In this document: positions 27,743 to 37,530 of the stretch, in pieces | Layout of the letters: the number at the start of each line of letters is the position of its first letter | Position numbering within the stretch: position 1 is the first letter of the stretch | Origin: CAVTAV01 sp963732795 | Lineage (GTDB): Bacteria; Pseudomonadota; Alphaproteobacteria; CAVTAV01 | Reading direction: 5' to 3' | Length of the DNA stretch: 64,000 bases | Assembly (NCBI GenBank): GCA_963732795.1 | Contig: CAVTAV010000002.1 | Coordinates: 682,001 to 746,000 of the forward strand | Program-made: the position numbers and the translations under genes | Notes under the pieces: model-generated | Told to the model about the DNA's origin: nothing | Database searches by the model: none | The model's input: only the letters and a program-made list of their open reading frames with translations

Positions 27743-29257
27743 TTTCCTTGCATGAAGCCGGCGGTCGCGGCCCGGTTCGCTCGGTCGGGCACTCGCTTCG
27801 CGCGTGACGCTTGGGCCCGGCCGACGATTGCGGCGAGCGCCTCGTCGATTTCCGGATAGGTGAAGCGGAAGCCGCTTTTCAGGGCCGCCGCCGGCAGAAC
27901 GCGCTGACCGCCGAGCAGAAGCTCTTCGGCGAATGCGCCGAGCGCAAAGCGGAGCGGCGTGGCAGGGACCGGGAGGATCGCCGGCCGGCCCAGCGCCCGG
28001 CCCAACGCCTTGGCGAAACCAGCGTTGGTTACCGGCGTCGGCGCGGTTCCGTTGACCGGCCCGGCGACGCTCGGCGTCGCGATGGCGTGGACGATCAGGC
28101 GGACGAGGTCGTCGCGGTGAATCCAGCTCATCCAGTGGCTGCCCGTGCCGAACGGCCCGCCGAGACCGAGCTCGAAGGGCATCAACATCCGCGACAGCAG
28201 CCCGCCCTCGGCCCCGAGCACGAGGCCGATCCGCAACCGCACGACCCGAACCCCGAAGGATTCCGCCCGCATCGCCTCGTCTTCCCATTTCACGCAGACG
28301 GCGCGCGAGAAGCAGTCGACGCCATCCGAGGTCTCGTCCAGCGTCTCGTTGCCGCGAAGGCCGTACCAGCCGATCGCCGAGCCGCTGACCGAGACGGCAG
28401 GCCTCGTCTCCAAGCGCCGCATCAGCCGGACGACCGCGCGGGTCACCTCGAGGCGCGACCGCAATATCCGGCGGCGCTTGGCCGCCGTCCAAGGACTATC
28501 GGAAATCGGCTCGCCGGCCAGATTGACGACGGCGTCGATCCGGTCGTCGGCGGCGATCTGGTCCAGCGACGTGACCACCCGAAGCGGCGCCGGAAGCTCG
28601 GCGGCTTTGGCGGGTGAGCGGGTCAGCACGGTGACGTCGTGCCCCGCGGCGGCCAGAGCGCCCACCAAGCGGCTGCCGACGAAGCCGGTCCCGCCGGTAA
28701 CGAGCACATGGCGGCGTTCCTTGAGCGCCTCGGCGAGCGGCGCGGGATCGCTCGGCCGGATCCCGGGATGTCCGCCGCGCGGCCGCCAGATCGCGCAGCC
28801 CCGACAGGATGACGCCGACCGCGGCAATGGCGCAGAGCCAGCTCCACGCGCCATAATAGGCCGGCGGGATCGCCGTCGGCAGCGCCGCCCATCGCATCAG
28901 CAGCGGAGCAAGCAGGGCGAGCACGACGCCATAGTTCAGGGTGAGCAAGGTGTGGGTGACCCGTTCGCTCGCGGGAAGGTGCCGCGTGCGGTCCTCCTCG
29001 ACGAAATCCCACAAGGTGATGATCAGCTCGCCGACCATCAGCGCCATCAGCGCGATCGCCGCCGCGCCGTGCGGCCGGCTCCAGCCGAGCGTCGCGAACA
29101 TCACGGCATAGGCGAGATTCCGCCCGCCATGAAGCCGAAGCTCGCCCTTCTGCGAGGGCCGCCAGGCCAGACGCTCCGTCATCTCATGGTGATAGAGCGT
29201 GTCGAAGCCGCCCATCGCCACCTGAACGAACACCGCGATCCAGAGCAGATCAGTCAT
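27739..29257 (-). CDS. TIGR01777-type epimerase fused to an N-terminal membrane domain (one frame break)
   Basis: Two parts that belong together. The N-terminal 160 residues (MTDLLWIAVFVQVAMGGFDTLYHHE, then WRPSQKGELRLHGGRN) form a four-span membrane domain. The C-terminal 300 residues are an SDR-like epimerase with the nucleotide motif VTGGTGFVGSRLV, SGSAIGWYG and WIHRDDLVRLI, the TIGR01777/YfcH pattern. One extra G near 28785 breaks the frame between SGLRDLAAAR and GHPGIRPSD. Such fusions are known in alphaproteobacteria. The reaction is unknown. Its ATG overlaps the DUF4166 stop by 8 bases, showing coupling. If the break were real, two separate proteins would be made. Confidence 0.75.
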
Positions 29258-29954
29258 GGCGGTTCTCCTCTCGCACGCGAACGAAGCGTTCGCGGAACAG
29301 GCCGGTCTGGCGAATGACCTCGCCGAACAGCGGATGGCGAAGCGTCAGGACGAAGGCGAACCATCCGTCCTCGCACTCGATATGGCTGATCGTCAGCGCG
29401 CCGGGGCCGAGCCAGCGCGGCAGGCGCAGCCGGATTGGTCCAAGCGCGATAAAATAGTGGTCGCTATGGAAATGCAGCGCCTCCGTATCGGCGCTCACGG
29501 TCAGCGCGATGCCGAAGCCGCCGCCGAGATATTCTTCAAGGCCGGTTGGCCCCGCAAAGCGCTTGCTGCTGTGAATGACCTGTGGAAAGCCGCGCGCCCG
29601 GCCGTACATCCGGGTCCAGAACTGCCCGCCGGTGGCGTTGTCCTCGGTCACGGTAACGACGGCCGGAACGTTGATATCGTCGTAAAGCGGCAGCGGCCCG
29701 CCGATCAATCGGCAAAGCTGGGCGAGCACATAGCCGAAGCGCGTCCGATGAGCGTCGACGATCTCCCCCGCATAGGTCACCGAAACGCCCGGCCCCAGCC
29801 GCCGGCCGAAGCGCTCCCGCACCGCCGGAGGAAGCCGCCGCCAACCGGCCGCGCCGGTCAAGACACTGAACCGCAGATCATGGGAAACGGCCTCGCGCTT
29901 GGCCCCGCCGGCGTCGGGGACCGTCACGTTCCGGAGCATGGCTTGCGGTTTCAC
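29250..29954 (-). CDS. DUF4166 domain protein
   Basis: A 234-residue protein with the DUF4166 pattern: LPPAVRERFGRRLGPGVSVTYAGE, TRMYGRARGFPQVIHSSKRFAG, and GWFAFVLTLRHPLFGEVIRQTG at the end. The family is commonly found beside epimerases and saccharopine-dehydrogenase-like proteins; its role is unknown. It is the first gene of the transcript running DUF4166, epimerase fusion, membrane protein. A 10-base sequence shared with the GbsR operator lies 30-39 bases upstream, suggesting control by that regulator. Confidence 0.8.
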   Translation of the reverse strand: MKPQAMLRNVTVPDAGGAKREAVSHDLRFSVLTGAAGWRRLPPAVRERFGRRLGPGVSVTYAGEIVDAHRTRFGYVLAQLCRLIGGPLPLYDDINVPAVVTVTEDNATGGQFWTRMYGRARGFPQVIHSSKRFAGPTGLEEYLGGGFGIALTVSADTEALHFHSDHYFIALGPIRLRLPRWLGPGALTISHIECEDGWFAFVLTLRHPLFGEVIRQTGLFRERFVRVREENRHD

Positions 29955-29983
29955 GTCTCTGTCCCTCTATATCGTTAGATCAG

Positions 29984-29998
29984 TTATTTCTGTAATAA
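29984..29998. promoter_or_regulatory. Second candidate GbsR-type site upstream of DUF4166
   Basis: TTATTTCTGTAATAA is an imperfect palindrome in the gap between the regulator and the DUF4166 gene. Its first ten bases, TTATTTCTGT, recur exactly at 30594-30603 in the 20-base palindrome at the regulator's own start. TATATCGTT also precedes both sites. A weaker binding site for the same protein is the simple reading. Confidence 0.5.
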
Positions 29999-30021
29999 GA
30001 GAAACTCATGCCCAAAATTTT

Positions 30022-30606
30022 TTAGGCCGCGTCCTCCTTCGTGGCGTTCTTGCCCCGGCCGAGATTGACCAGATTGACCACCCGCGAGCCGAGCTTGATC
30101 AACCGCATAAGTGTGCTCGGCGGCACGGACAGCATCTGGCCGAACCAGGTATCCAGGGTCGTCACGAAGTCCTGCATCTTGTGGAGCCGGGCGAGAGCCA
30201 CCTTGCTGATCGTCGGATCGCCTTCCGCCGCCGCCAACGCCTTGTGGATCGCCGCAACCGCGGGATCGATCTCGCGTTCCTTGCGGCCCTGGGCAATGCG
30301 GGTCAGGATCTCCCAGAGGTCGGCCTCCGCCTCGTAATGGTCCCGCCGGTCGCCGAGCACCGGCACTCGCCGCACGAGCTTCCAAGAGATCAGCTCGCGG
30401 ATGCTGTTCGACACGTTCGACCGCGCCATGCCGAGCATATCGGCGATATCTTCCGCCGTCAGCGGCCGGTCGGAGAGATAGAGCAGCGCCTGGATCTGCG
30501 CCACCGACCGGTTCACCCCCCACTGCCCACCGAGATCGCCCCAATGCAGGACGAATTCCTGGACGGCGGCCGGGAGTTGCTTGGTTATATCGTTTATTTC
30601 TGTCAT
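30022..30606 (-). CDS. GbsR/MarR family transcriptional regulator
   Basis: A 194-residue protein of the GbsR group: QEFVLHWGDLGGQWGVNRSVAQIQALLYL, then the winged helix DRPLTAEDIADMLGMARSNVSNSIREL and VPVLGDRRDHYEAE. The C-terminal part is helical. GbsR regulators respond to choline in Bacillus, but many members control unrelated membrane functions. The start MTEINDI at 30606 lies at the centre of a perfect 20-base palindrome, so direct autorepression is likely. The downstream genes on the same strand are the probable second target. Confidence 0.82.
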   Translation of the reverse strand: MTEINDITKQLPAAVQEFVLHWGDLGGQWGVNRSVAQIQALLYLSDRPLTAEDIADMLGMARSNVSNSIRELISWKLVRRVPVLGDRRDHYEAEADLWEILTRIAQGRKEREIDPAVAAIHKALAAAEGDPTISKVALARLHKMQDFVTTLDTWFGQMLSVPPSTLMRLIKLGSRVVNLVNLGRGKNATKEDAA

Positions 30607-30615
30607 GACAGAAAT
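30596..30615. promoter_or_regulatory. Perfect 20-base palindrome over the regulator start
   Basis: ATTTCTGTCATGACAGAAAT is fully self-complementary and covers the start codon (30604-30606) of the GbsR-type gene. A regulator bound here would block either a leaderless start or early elongation. Confidence 0.7.
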
Positions 30616-30663
30616 GTATGACACAGCCGATCGAATGTCAAGCCCCCCGGCCAGACGCCCCCG

Positions 30664-31395
30664 TCAGCTCGTGACGAACCGACAAACCTCCGCAGCGAGA
30701 TCCACGAGAAAGACGTCCCGGTCAGGCAGCGGCTCCGCAACATTCGGCGGCGGCTCGTTCATGAAGGAGAAATGTCCCGCGCCATCGACAATGCGCACCT
30801 CTACGGGCGCGCGTCCGTCAAGCGCCTCCTTCAGAAACGTCGCTTGCGCGGGAGGCGTGATGTCATCCCTGGTCCCTCCCCAGGCGAGGACCGGCACGCG
30901 CACGGCGTCCAATGCCCCCGGCGCCCTGAAGAAGTCGGTCGCGGGCGTAAATAGGGCCAGCCTGTCCAAGCGCGCGTCGGGATCGATGGCGAGGCGCTGT
31001 CCCATGCGCATCCATGCCTGGCCGCCGGCCAGCGCGAGCAGCATCGTCGTCCCGATCGAATGCCCCACGCCCGCCACCGGCAACCCGTTCGGCGCAACGG
31101 AATCGAGGGCGAGGCTAAGCCTGCGCGCCCGCGTCTCCAAATCGCTCCCGATTGGAATCAGCGAAACCATTCGCTCGAAATGGGGAGCGACCACCGTGCA
31201 GCCGTGATCGGCCAGCGACATCAGTAACGGAAGATGCCGCCGCGGGTCCCCGCCCCCGCCGACCGCAAAAAGCACCAGCCGGGACGGCTCGGCCGCTTCG
31301 ACGGTCGTGACCTCGAACGTGTCAGCCCCCTCACTCAGAACGCGCTTAGAGACCCGGCTTCCCTCCCCCGTCGTCAATGCGTTCTCCCCGCCCAC
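30664..31395 (-). CDS. Alpha/beta hydrolase
   Basis: A 243-residue protein with the nucleophile elbow GHSIGTTM near residue 112, an acidic-residue region in VLAWGGTRDD, and a catalytic His in VDGAGHFSFMNEPP. No signal peptide is seen. It resembles small dienelactone-hydrolase-like or esterase enzymes; the substrate is unknown. The first 16 residues are poorly conserved in style and a later start (VSKRVLSEG, GTG) is possible. It is separated from the GbsR-type gene by 57 bases on the same strand. Confidence 0.72.
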   Translation of the reverse strand: MGGENALTTGEGSRVSKRVLSEGADTFEVTTVEAAEPSRLVLFAVGGGGDPRRHLPLLMSLADHGCTVVAPHFERMVSLIPIGSDLETRARRLSLALDSVAPNGLPVAGVGHSIGTTMLLALAGGQAWMRMGQRLAIDPDARLDRLALFTPATDFFRAPGALDAVRVPVLAWGGTRDDITPPAQATFLKEALDGRAPVEVRIVDGAGHFSFMNEPPPNVAEPLPDRDVFLVDLAAEVCRFVTS

Positions 31396-31521
31396 TCTAC
31401 GTGCTCATCGATCCCATTCGATCTTTCCTCGGCATGGTAACGCCTTGTGTCGATTCTCGACATAGGTAACCCTCAAACGACGATCGGTCTCACGGCCATT
31501 TGCGACAAGGAGGTGTGAGGC

Positions 31522-32082
31522 ATGGAGATGGCGTATCGAGAGCGGTGGCAGGCCGAGATCGCTGAGCTGCAACGGATCTTGTCCGGGTTCGACCTGAGAG
31601 AAGAGTGCAAGTGGGGACAGCCCTGCTACACCCTGGACGGAAGAAACGTCGTCATCATTGGGGGCTTCAAGGACTATTGCGCGTTGAGCTTCTTTCAGGG
31701 GGCGCTGCTGAAGGACCCGAAGAAGGTGCTGGTGCAGCTCGGGCAGACACAGGCCGGGCGGGTAATGAAGTTCACCAGCGCCAAGGAGATCGCGGCGAAG
31801 GCAGCCACCATCAAGGCCTATCTGCGCGAGGCCATGGCGGCCGCGAAGGCCGGACTAAAGGTCGAGACGAAGCCCCGGGAGTTTCCCGTGCCCGAGGAGC
31901 TGAAGGAGAAGTTCCGCACCGATCCCAAATTCAAGCGCGCCTTCGAGGCGCTTACGCCGGGCCGGCAAAGGGGATACCTGTTTCACTTCGCCGGCGCCAA
32001 GCAGTCCGCGACGCGGACCAAGCGGATCGAGAAGGCGATGCCCGCGATCTTCGAAGGACGAGGGCTCCAGGAGCGGCGATAG
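31522..32082 (+). CDS. YdeI/DUF1801 family protein
   Basis: A 186-residue protein. The N-terminal part is a DUF1801-type alpha/beta fold (REECKWGQPCYTLDGRNVVIIGGFKDYCAL, with FFQGALLKDP). The C-terminal part carries the YdeI/OmdA tail (FKRAFEALTPGRQRGYLFHFAGAKQ and TRTKRIEKAMPAI). Family members are implicated in resistance to cationic peptides in some enterobacteria, but the biochemical role is unknown. AGGAGG precedes the start. It appears to be a single-gene unit. Confidence 0.8.
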   Translation: MEMAYRERWQAEIAELQRILSGFDLREECKWGQPCYTLDGRNVVIIGGFKDYCALSFFQGALLKDPKKVLVQLGQTQAGRVMKFTSAKEIAAKAATIKAYLREAMAAAKAGLKVETKPREFPVPEELKEKFRTDPKFKRAFEALTPGRQRGYLFHFAGAKQSATRTKRIEKAMPAIFEGRGLQERR

Positions 32083-32356
32083 ATCGGGAGATTGTGGACG
32101 CGTACCGAAGGCTACGGTGACAGGAATTCCAACTCCACGTCGCAGCTTATGGTCGATGGGCCACAAATTTCTCCGGACTGACAGACCAGAGCGACATGTT
32201 CTACACGATCCGGGACACCCTCGGGCTCCGGAAGGTCGCTCACAGACCTCCAGAGGGTTCCGACATCACGACAAAGCCTGCATGGACCATCCTCCACGCT
32301 CGGTATAACCTCACGCGGTCGTACCGAATGTCGGAAGGCTACCGTGAGGACGCAGG
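32083..32356. other. Intergenic region with a short imperfect repeat
   Basis: A 274-base gap. The segment GTACCGAAGGCTACGGTGA near 32102 is echoed by GGAAGGCTACCGTGAGGA near 32333. No convincing gene is present. The gap is less GC-rich than its surroundings. Confidence 0.4.
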
Positions 32357-32944
32357 ATGTCGGACGCCAAGTATGAAAACAGGCAGAACCTGGAATTTTT
32401 CCGCTGGCCGGAACTCAAGGAGATTTTCGCGAAACTGGCCGAACTGGTCATGGTTTCCGAGAATAATATCTCCAAGCAATTGCGCGGCGAGCTGTTCACC
32501 ATGGCGAGCATCGCCGGGGGCTGCCAGCATTGCCAGGCGCACGGCGGCTACACGCTGAGCCTTCTGGGCGTCGACCCGGACCGGATACGCGATATCTGGA
32601 CGTTCGAGGATTCCGACGAGTTCAGCGAAGCGGAAAGGGCCGCGCTGAGGCTGGCGCGAGACGGCGCGCAGATCCCCAACATGGTGGAACCCCAGCACTT
32701 CGAAGACTTGCGCCGCTTCTACTCCGACCAGCAGATCGTCGAGATGCTGGCCGTTGTCAGCCTCGCAGGCTGGTACAACCGCTGGAACAATTCGATCGCC
32801 ACCGTCACCGACCGGGAGTCCGTCGATTGGGCCGAAGCCAATCTCAAGGAGGTCGGCTGGGAACTCGGCAAACACCAGGGCGCGGACCATGAACGACGGC
32901 CGAAACATCCCAGATCGGGGGACGGCGACAAGGTAGAGTACTAG
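32357..32944 (+). CDS. AhpD-like carboxymuconolactone decarboxylase family protein
   Basis: A 195-residue all-helical protein. The AhpD-type redox motif is CQHCQAHGG near residue 54, preceded by LRGELFTMASIAGG, and a second conserved block is EMLAVVSLAGWYNRWNNS near residue 130. AhpD-like proteins reduce peroxiredoxins or have other thiol roles. The C-terminal 25 residues (DHERRPKHPRSGDGDKVEY) are polar and not typical, so a frame break near 32880 may have altered the end. No partner gene is adjacent. Confidence 0.78.
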   Translation: MSDAKYENRQNLEFFRWPELKEIFAKLAELVMVSENNISKQLRGELFTMASIAGGCQHCQAHGGYTLSLLGVDPDRIRDIWTFEDSDEFSEAERAALRLARDGAQIPNMVEPQHFEDLRRFYSDQQIVEMLAVVSLAGWYNRWNNSIATVTDRESVDWAEANLKEVGWELGKHQGADHERRPKHPRSGDGDKVEY

Positions 32945-33028
32945 ATTACGGTGATAGAGATTGCGGTGACTGCGCACTTAATTAATAAATGTCAGCGTGC
33001 CTATTGGTGCGCTGCCGCTTCCACCCCG

Positions 33029-34579
33029 TCACTCCCACTCGATCGTCCCCGGCGGTTTCGACGTCACGTCGTAGACCACGCGGTTGATGCCCCTTCACCT
33101 CGTTGATGATCCGGGTCGCGGTCGCGCCCAGGAACGTCGTGGTCGAAGGGGTAGTAGTCCGCGGTCATGCCGTCGGTGGAGGTGACGGCGCGGAGGGCGC
33201 AGACGTAGTCGTAGGTGCGCTCGTCGCCCATCACGCCGACGGTGCGCACCGGCAGCAGCACGGCGAAGGCCTGCCAGATGGCGTCGTAGAGGCCGTGGAG
33301 GCGGATTTCCTCGAGGTAGATGTCGTCGGCCTTGCGCAGGATGTCGAGCTTCTCGCGGGTGATCTCGCCGGGGATGCGGATGGCGAGGCCGGGGCCGGGG
33401 AACGGGTGGCGGCCGACGAATTTTTCCGGCAGGCCGAGCTCGCGGCCGAGCGCGCGGACCTCGTCCTTGAACAGCTCGCGCAGCGGCTCGACGAGCTTCA
33501 TGTTCATGCGCTCGGGAAGTCCGCCGACATTGTGGTGCGACTTGATCGTGACGCTCGGCCCGCCGGTCGCCGAGACGGATTCGATGACATCCGGGTAGAG
33601 CGTGCCCTGCGCCAGGAACTCCGCGCCGCCGACCTTCTTCGCCTCCTTCTCGAACACGTCGATGAAGGTCGCGCCGATGATCTTGCGTTTCTGCTCCGGG
33701 TCGGTGACGCCGTCGAGCTTGCCGAGGAAGAGGTCAGTCGCATCGATGTGAACGAGGGGAATGTTGTAGTGCCCCCGGAACAGGCCGACGACCTCTTCCG
33801 CTTCGTTGCGCGCGCATCAGTCCGGTGTCGACGAAGACGCAGGTGAGCTGGTCGCCGATCGCCTCGTGGAGCAGCACCGCGACGACCGAGGAATCGACCC
33901 CGCCCGAAAGGCCGCAGATCACCCGGCCCTTGCCGACCTGCTTGCGCGCCTTCTCGATCGCGGTCTCGCGGAAGGCGGCCATGGTCCAGTCGCCTTTGCA
34001 GCCGGCGACATGGCGGGCGAAATTCGTCAGAAGCTCGCCGCCGCGCGGCGTGTGCACGACCTCGGGATGGAACTGGACGCCGTAGAAGTGGCGCTTGTCG
34101 TCGGCGATGGCGGCGAAGGGCGCGCCGTCGCTGGTGCCGACGACCCGGAAGCCGGGCGGCAGCGCCTCGACCCGGTCGCCATGGCTCATCCAGACCTGCT
34201 CCTTCGCGCCGACCGGCCAGATGCCCTCGAACAGCGCGCAGTCGTCGACGACCTTGAGGAAGGCGCGGCCGAATTCGCGATGGTCCGAGGTCTCGACCTT
34301 GCCGCCGAGCTGCGCGCACATGGCCTGCTGGCCGTAGCAGATGCCGAGCACCGGCACGCCGGCCTCGAACACGGCCATGGGCGCGCGGGGCGCATCCTCC
34401 TTGGTGATGGAGGCCGGGCCGCCGGACAGGATAATGGCGCTGGGCGCGAAGGTTTCGAGGGCTTTTTCGGCGTTCTGGACGGGCACGATCTCGCTATAGA
34501 CGCCGCCTTCGCGAACCCGCCGGGCGATGAGCTGGGTCACCTGCCCGCCCATGTCGATGATCAAAACCCGGTCCGTCAT
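33029..34579 (-). CDS. guaA: GMP synthase (glutamine-hydrolysing) (three frame breaks)
   Basis: Converts XMP to GMP with glutamine and ATP. The glutaminase domain shows the nucleophile region LGICYGQQAMC and the His-x-Glu in VQFHPEVVH. The ATP-pyrophosphatase loop is CGLSGGVDSSVVA near residue 230. The dimerisation domain contains GRHPFPGPGLAIRIPGE. Breaks fall near 33814, 33135 and 33093, each an extra G; corrected, the protein ends KPPGTIEWE at the stop 33029, the universal GuaA C-terminus. The normal length is about 516 residues. guaB lies two genes upstream. Confidence 0.92.
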
Positions 34580-34638
34580 CGCGCGAAACTAGCGTCGGTC
34601 TCCGGGCGTGTCCAGCAGGAGAATCCGGTCGCCCGACA

Positions 34639-35973
34639 CTAGCCTGCCCGGCGCTCGAAAATGGCGGTGAAGAAGCCGTCCGTACCGTGGAGCGCGGGGG
34701 TCAAAGTGAGATACGGCTCGGGCGGGCCGGCTGTTTCGGCCGGATTCTCGCCGATCACCTGACGCCAGATATCCCGGTAATCGAGGGCGCGGAAGTTCGG
34801 ATGGGCGTCCAGGAAGGTTTCGGCGTTCGCGGTGTTTTCGGCACGGAGGATGGAGCAGGTCATATAGACCAGCCGCCCGCCGGGCTTGACCAGCGCCGCC
34901 GCCTCGTCGAGCAGCTTGCGCTGGAGCTCGCGATGCGCCGCGAGGCGTTCCTGCGTCAGGCGCCAACGGGCTTCCGGATTACGGCGCCAAGTGCCGGTTC
35001 CGCTGCAAGGCGCATCCACCACCACGCGGTCGGCGCCGAAGCGGAACTCGCCGAGAATCCTGGCCCGCTCCTCCCCTTCCGGCATCACTCGGGGAAAGGC
35101 CACCGTCGCGCCCGCGCGCTTGGCCCGTTTCTCGAGCTCCTGAAGCCGGCCCGGATCGACGTCATAGGCATGAATCGTACCGTTATTCGCCATCCGCGCG
35201 GCCATGGCGAGGGTCTTGCCGCCCGCGCCGGCGCAGAGATCGATTACCACCATGCCGCGCCGGGCATCGGCCAGAAACGCCGCCACCTGCGCCGCCTCGT
35301 CCTGAATCTCCACCAGACCGGCGCGATACAGATCGAGCTCGGTCACCCGCGTCCCTTCCGGCAGGCGAATCCCCTGGGGCGACATCGGGCATGCGCTCGC
35401 GTCGATGCCATCCCTGGCAAGCGCCGAAAGCACCGTCTCGCGGTCGGATTTCAGCGTATTCACCCGGATGTCGAGGGTCGCCCGGCCTTCCAGGCCCTCC
35501 AGCTCGTCGCCGATCCGATCGCCGAAGCTTTCCTTGAGCGGCGCGATCAACCATTCGGGGAGGTTCCAGCGCGCCCATTCCGGCGGCGGGGCGTCGGGCG
35601 GTTCGGCCAGCCGGTCGATCAAGCGGCGCTCGGCGGCGGACAAGGGCGCGGGCGCGAATTTGCCGCCCGAAAAATCCGCCGCGAGGCTCGCCGCCTTCTC
35701 GTTCTCGATCGCGGTGAGGAGCGCCAGCATCAATTGGCGCGCCGGCGGACGGGCATCGCTCTTGAGGCCCATCGACCACAGCAACCGCCCCCGGTTCCGC
35801 ACCGCCGCATAAACCAGACGGATCGTCTCGCGCCGGTCCCCCGCCCCGGCATAGCGGCGCGAGCGGAAATAGGCGTCGATCAGCCGGTCAGCGGCCAGCC
35901 CTCCGGTTGAAAGGCTTTGCTCGATTTCATCCAGAAGTTCGATTGCGGCATGAATCCGGGCAGCGCGACGCAT
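34639..35973 (-). CDS. RsmB/NOP family RNA (cytosine-5) methyltransferase
   Basis: A 444-residue SAM-dependent rRNA methyltransferase. The N-terminal NusB-like helical domain (residues 1-130) contains RYAGAGDRRETIRLVYAAV. The SAM motif is VIDLCAGAGGKTLAMAA. The two catalytic cysteines are in DAPCSGTGTWRRNPEARW and YMTCSILRAEN. It is probably the 16S m5C967-type enzyme, though alphaproteobacteria have several paralogs. The frame is intact. Placement between guaB and guaA is typical of this class. Confidence 0.88.
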   Translation of the reverse strand: MRRAARIHAAIELLDEIEQSLSTGGLAADRLIDAYFRSRRYAGAGDRRETIRLVYAAVRNRGRLLWSMGLKSDARPPARQLMLALLTAIENEKAASLAADFSGGKFAPAPLSAAERRLIDRLAEPPDAPPPEWARWNLPEWLIAPLKESFGDRIGDELEGLEGRATLDIRVNTLKSDRETVLSALARDGIDASACPMSPQGIRLPEGTRVTELDLYRAGLVEIQDEAAQVAAFLADARRGMVVIDLCAGAGGKTLAMAARMANNGTIHAYDVDPGRLQELEKRAKRAGATVAFPRVMPEGEERARILGEFRFGADRVVVDAPCSGTGTWRRNPEARWRLTQERLAAHRELQRKLLDEAAALVKPGGRLVYMTCSILRAENTANAETFLDAHPNFRALDYRDIWRQVIGENPAETAGPPEPYLTLTPALHGTDGFFTAIFERRAG

Positions 35974-35993
35974 GACGACCTCGCCGCTCTGCC

Positions 35994-37464
35994 TTACCGC
36001 GCCGAAGGATAATTCGGCGATTCCCGCGTGATCATCACGTCGTGGACATGGCCTTCGCTGAGGCCCGCATTGGTGATGCGCCGGAACTTGGCTTTCTTCT
36101 GGAATTCCGAAATCGTCCCGCCGCCGACATAACCCATCGAGGCCCTGAGACCGCCGATCAGCTGATGCAGCACGCTCGCGGCCGGCCCTTTGTACGGTAC
36201 TTGTCCTTCAACGCCTTCCGGGACGAGCTTCAAGCTGTCCTTGATGTCTTCCTGGAAGTAGCGGTCGGCCGAGCCGCGCTCCATGGCGCCGACCGAGCCC
36301 ATCCCGCGATAGGCCTTGAACGAGCGGCCCTGGTAGAGGAACACCTCGCCGGGCGCTTCCTCGGTGCCGGCGAGCAAGCTGCCGACCATCACGGCCGACG
36401 CCCCGGCCGCGACGGCCTTGGCAAGATCGCCCGAGGTCTTGACGCCGCCATCGGCGACGATCGGGATGTTCCGCGCATGGCAGGCCTCGGCCGCTTCGAT
36501 GATCGCGGTGAGTTGCGGCACGCCGACGCCGGCCACGATCCGGGTGGTGCAGATCGAGCCCGGCCCGATGCCGACCTTGACCGCGTCCGCGCCCGCATCG
36601 ATCAGCGCCAATGCGCCGTCCTTGCGTCGCCACGTTGCCGGCGACGACCTGAACGTAATTGCTGTGCTTCTTGATCCGCGTCACCTGATCGAGCACCCGT
36701 TTCTGATGCCCGTGCGCCGTATCGAGCACGATCACGTCGCATTCGGCATCCACCAGCGCCAGGGCGCGGTCGAAGCCGGCATCGCCGACCGTCGTCGCCG
36801 CCGCGACCCGAAGCCGCCCCTTCTCGTCCTTGCAGGCATTGGGATGAAGCTGGGCCTTCTCGATATCCTTCACCGTGATGAGGCCGATGCAGTGATAGTC
36901 GTCGTCCACCACGAGAAGCTTCTCGATCCGGTGCTGGTGCAGGAGCCGGCGGGCCTCGTCGCTGGAGACGCCCTCGCTGACCGTGACCAGATTTTCCTTG
37001 GTCATCAACTCGGCGATGCGCTGGCCACGATCGGTGGCGAAGCGGACGTCGCGGTTGGTGACGATCCCGACGAGCTTGCCGGCCGTATCGCCGCCCTCGA
37101 CCACCGGGATGCCGGAGATCCGGTAGCGCTTCATCAGGTCCAGGGCCTCGGCCAGGGTCTGATCCGGTCGAATCGTCACCGGATTGACCACCATGCCGGA
37201 TTCGAACTTCTTGACCTGCTGGACCTCCTCGGCCTGTTTCTTGTCCGAGAGATTGCGATGGATCACGCCGATGCCGCCCGCCTGGGCCATGGCGATGGCG
37301 AGATCGGCCTCGGTGACGGTGTCCATCGCCGCTGAAATCAGCGGGACGCCGAGCTCGATGGATTGGGTCAGTTTTGTTCGGGTGTCGACGGAGGCAGGCA
37401 GGACGGTCGAGTGGCTTGGCTCCAGGAGAACGTCATCGAAAGTAAGCGCTTCGCGTATTTCCAT
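35994..37464 (-). CDS. guaB: IMP dehydrogenase (one frame break)
   Basis: Oxidises IMP to XMP, the rate-limiting step toward GMP. The start MEIREALTFDDVLLEPSHS is normal. A tandem CBS pair lies at about residues 95-200. The catalytic loop is GIGPGSICTTRIVAGVG with the active Cys, followed by DGGVKTSGDLAKA and YRGMGSVGAM. One extra C near 36627 breaks the frame between AGNVAT and KDGALALIDAGADAVKVG. The end, MITRESPNYPSAR, is intact. It is followed 20 bases later by the RNA methyltransferase gene. Confidence 0.93.
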
Positions 37465-37530
37465 TGTGACCCCGAGTCGCGAATTGGCGCGGACTATGCC
37501 ACGCTCGCCGCGAGATTGATAGAGCCAACT

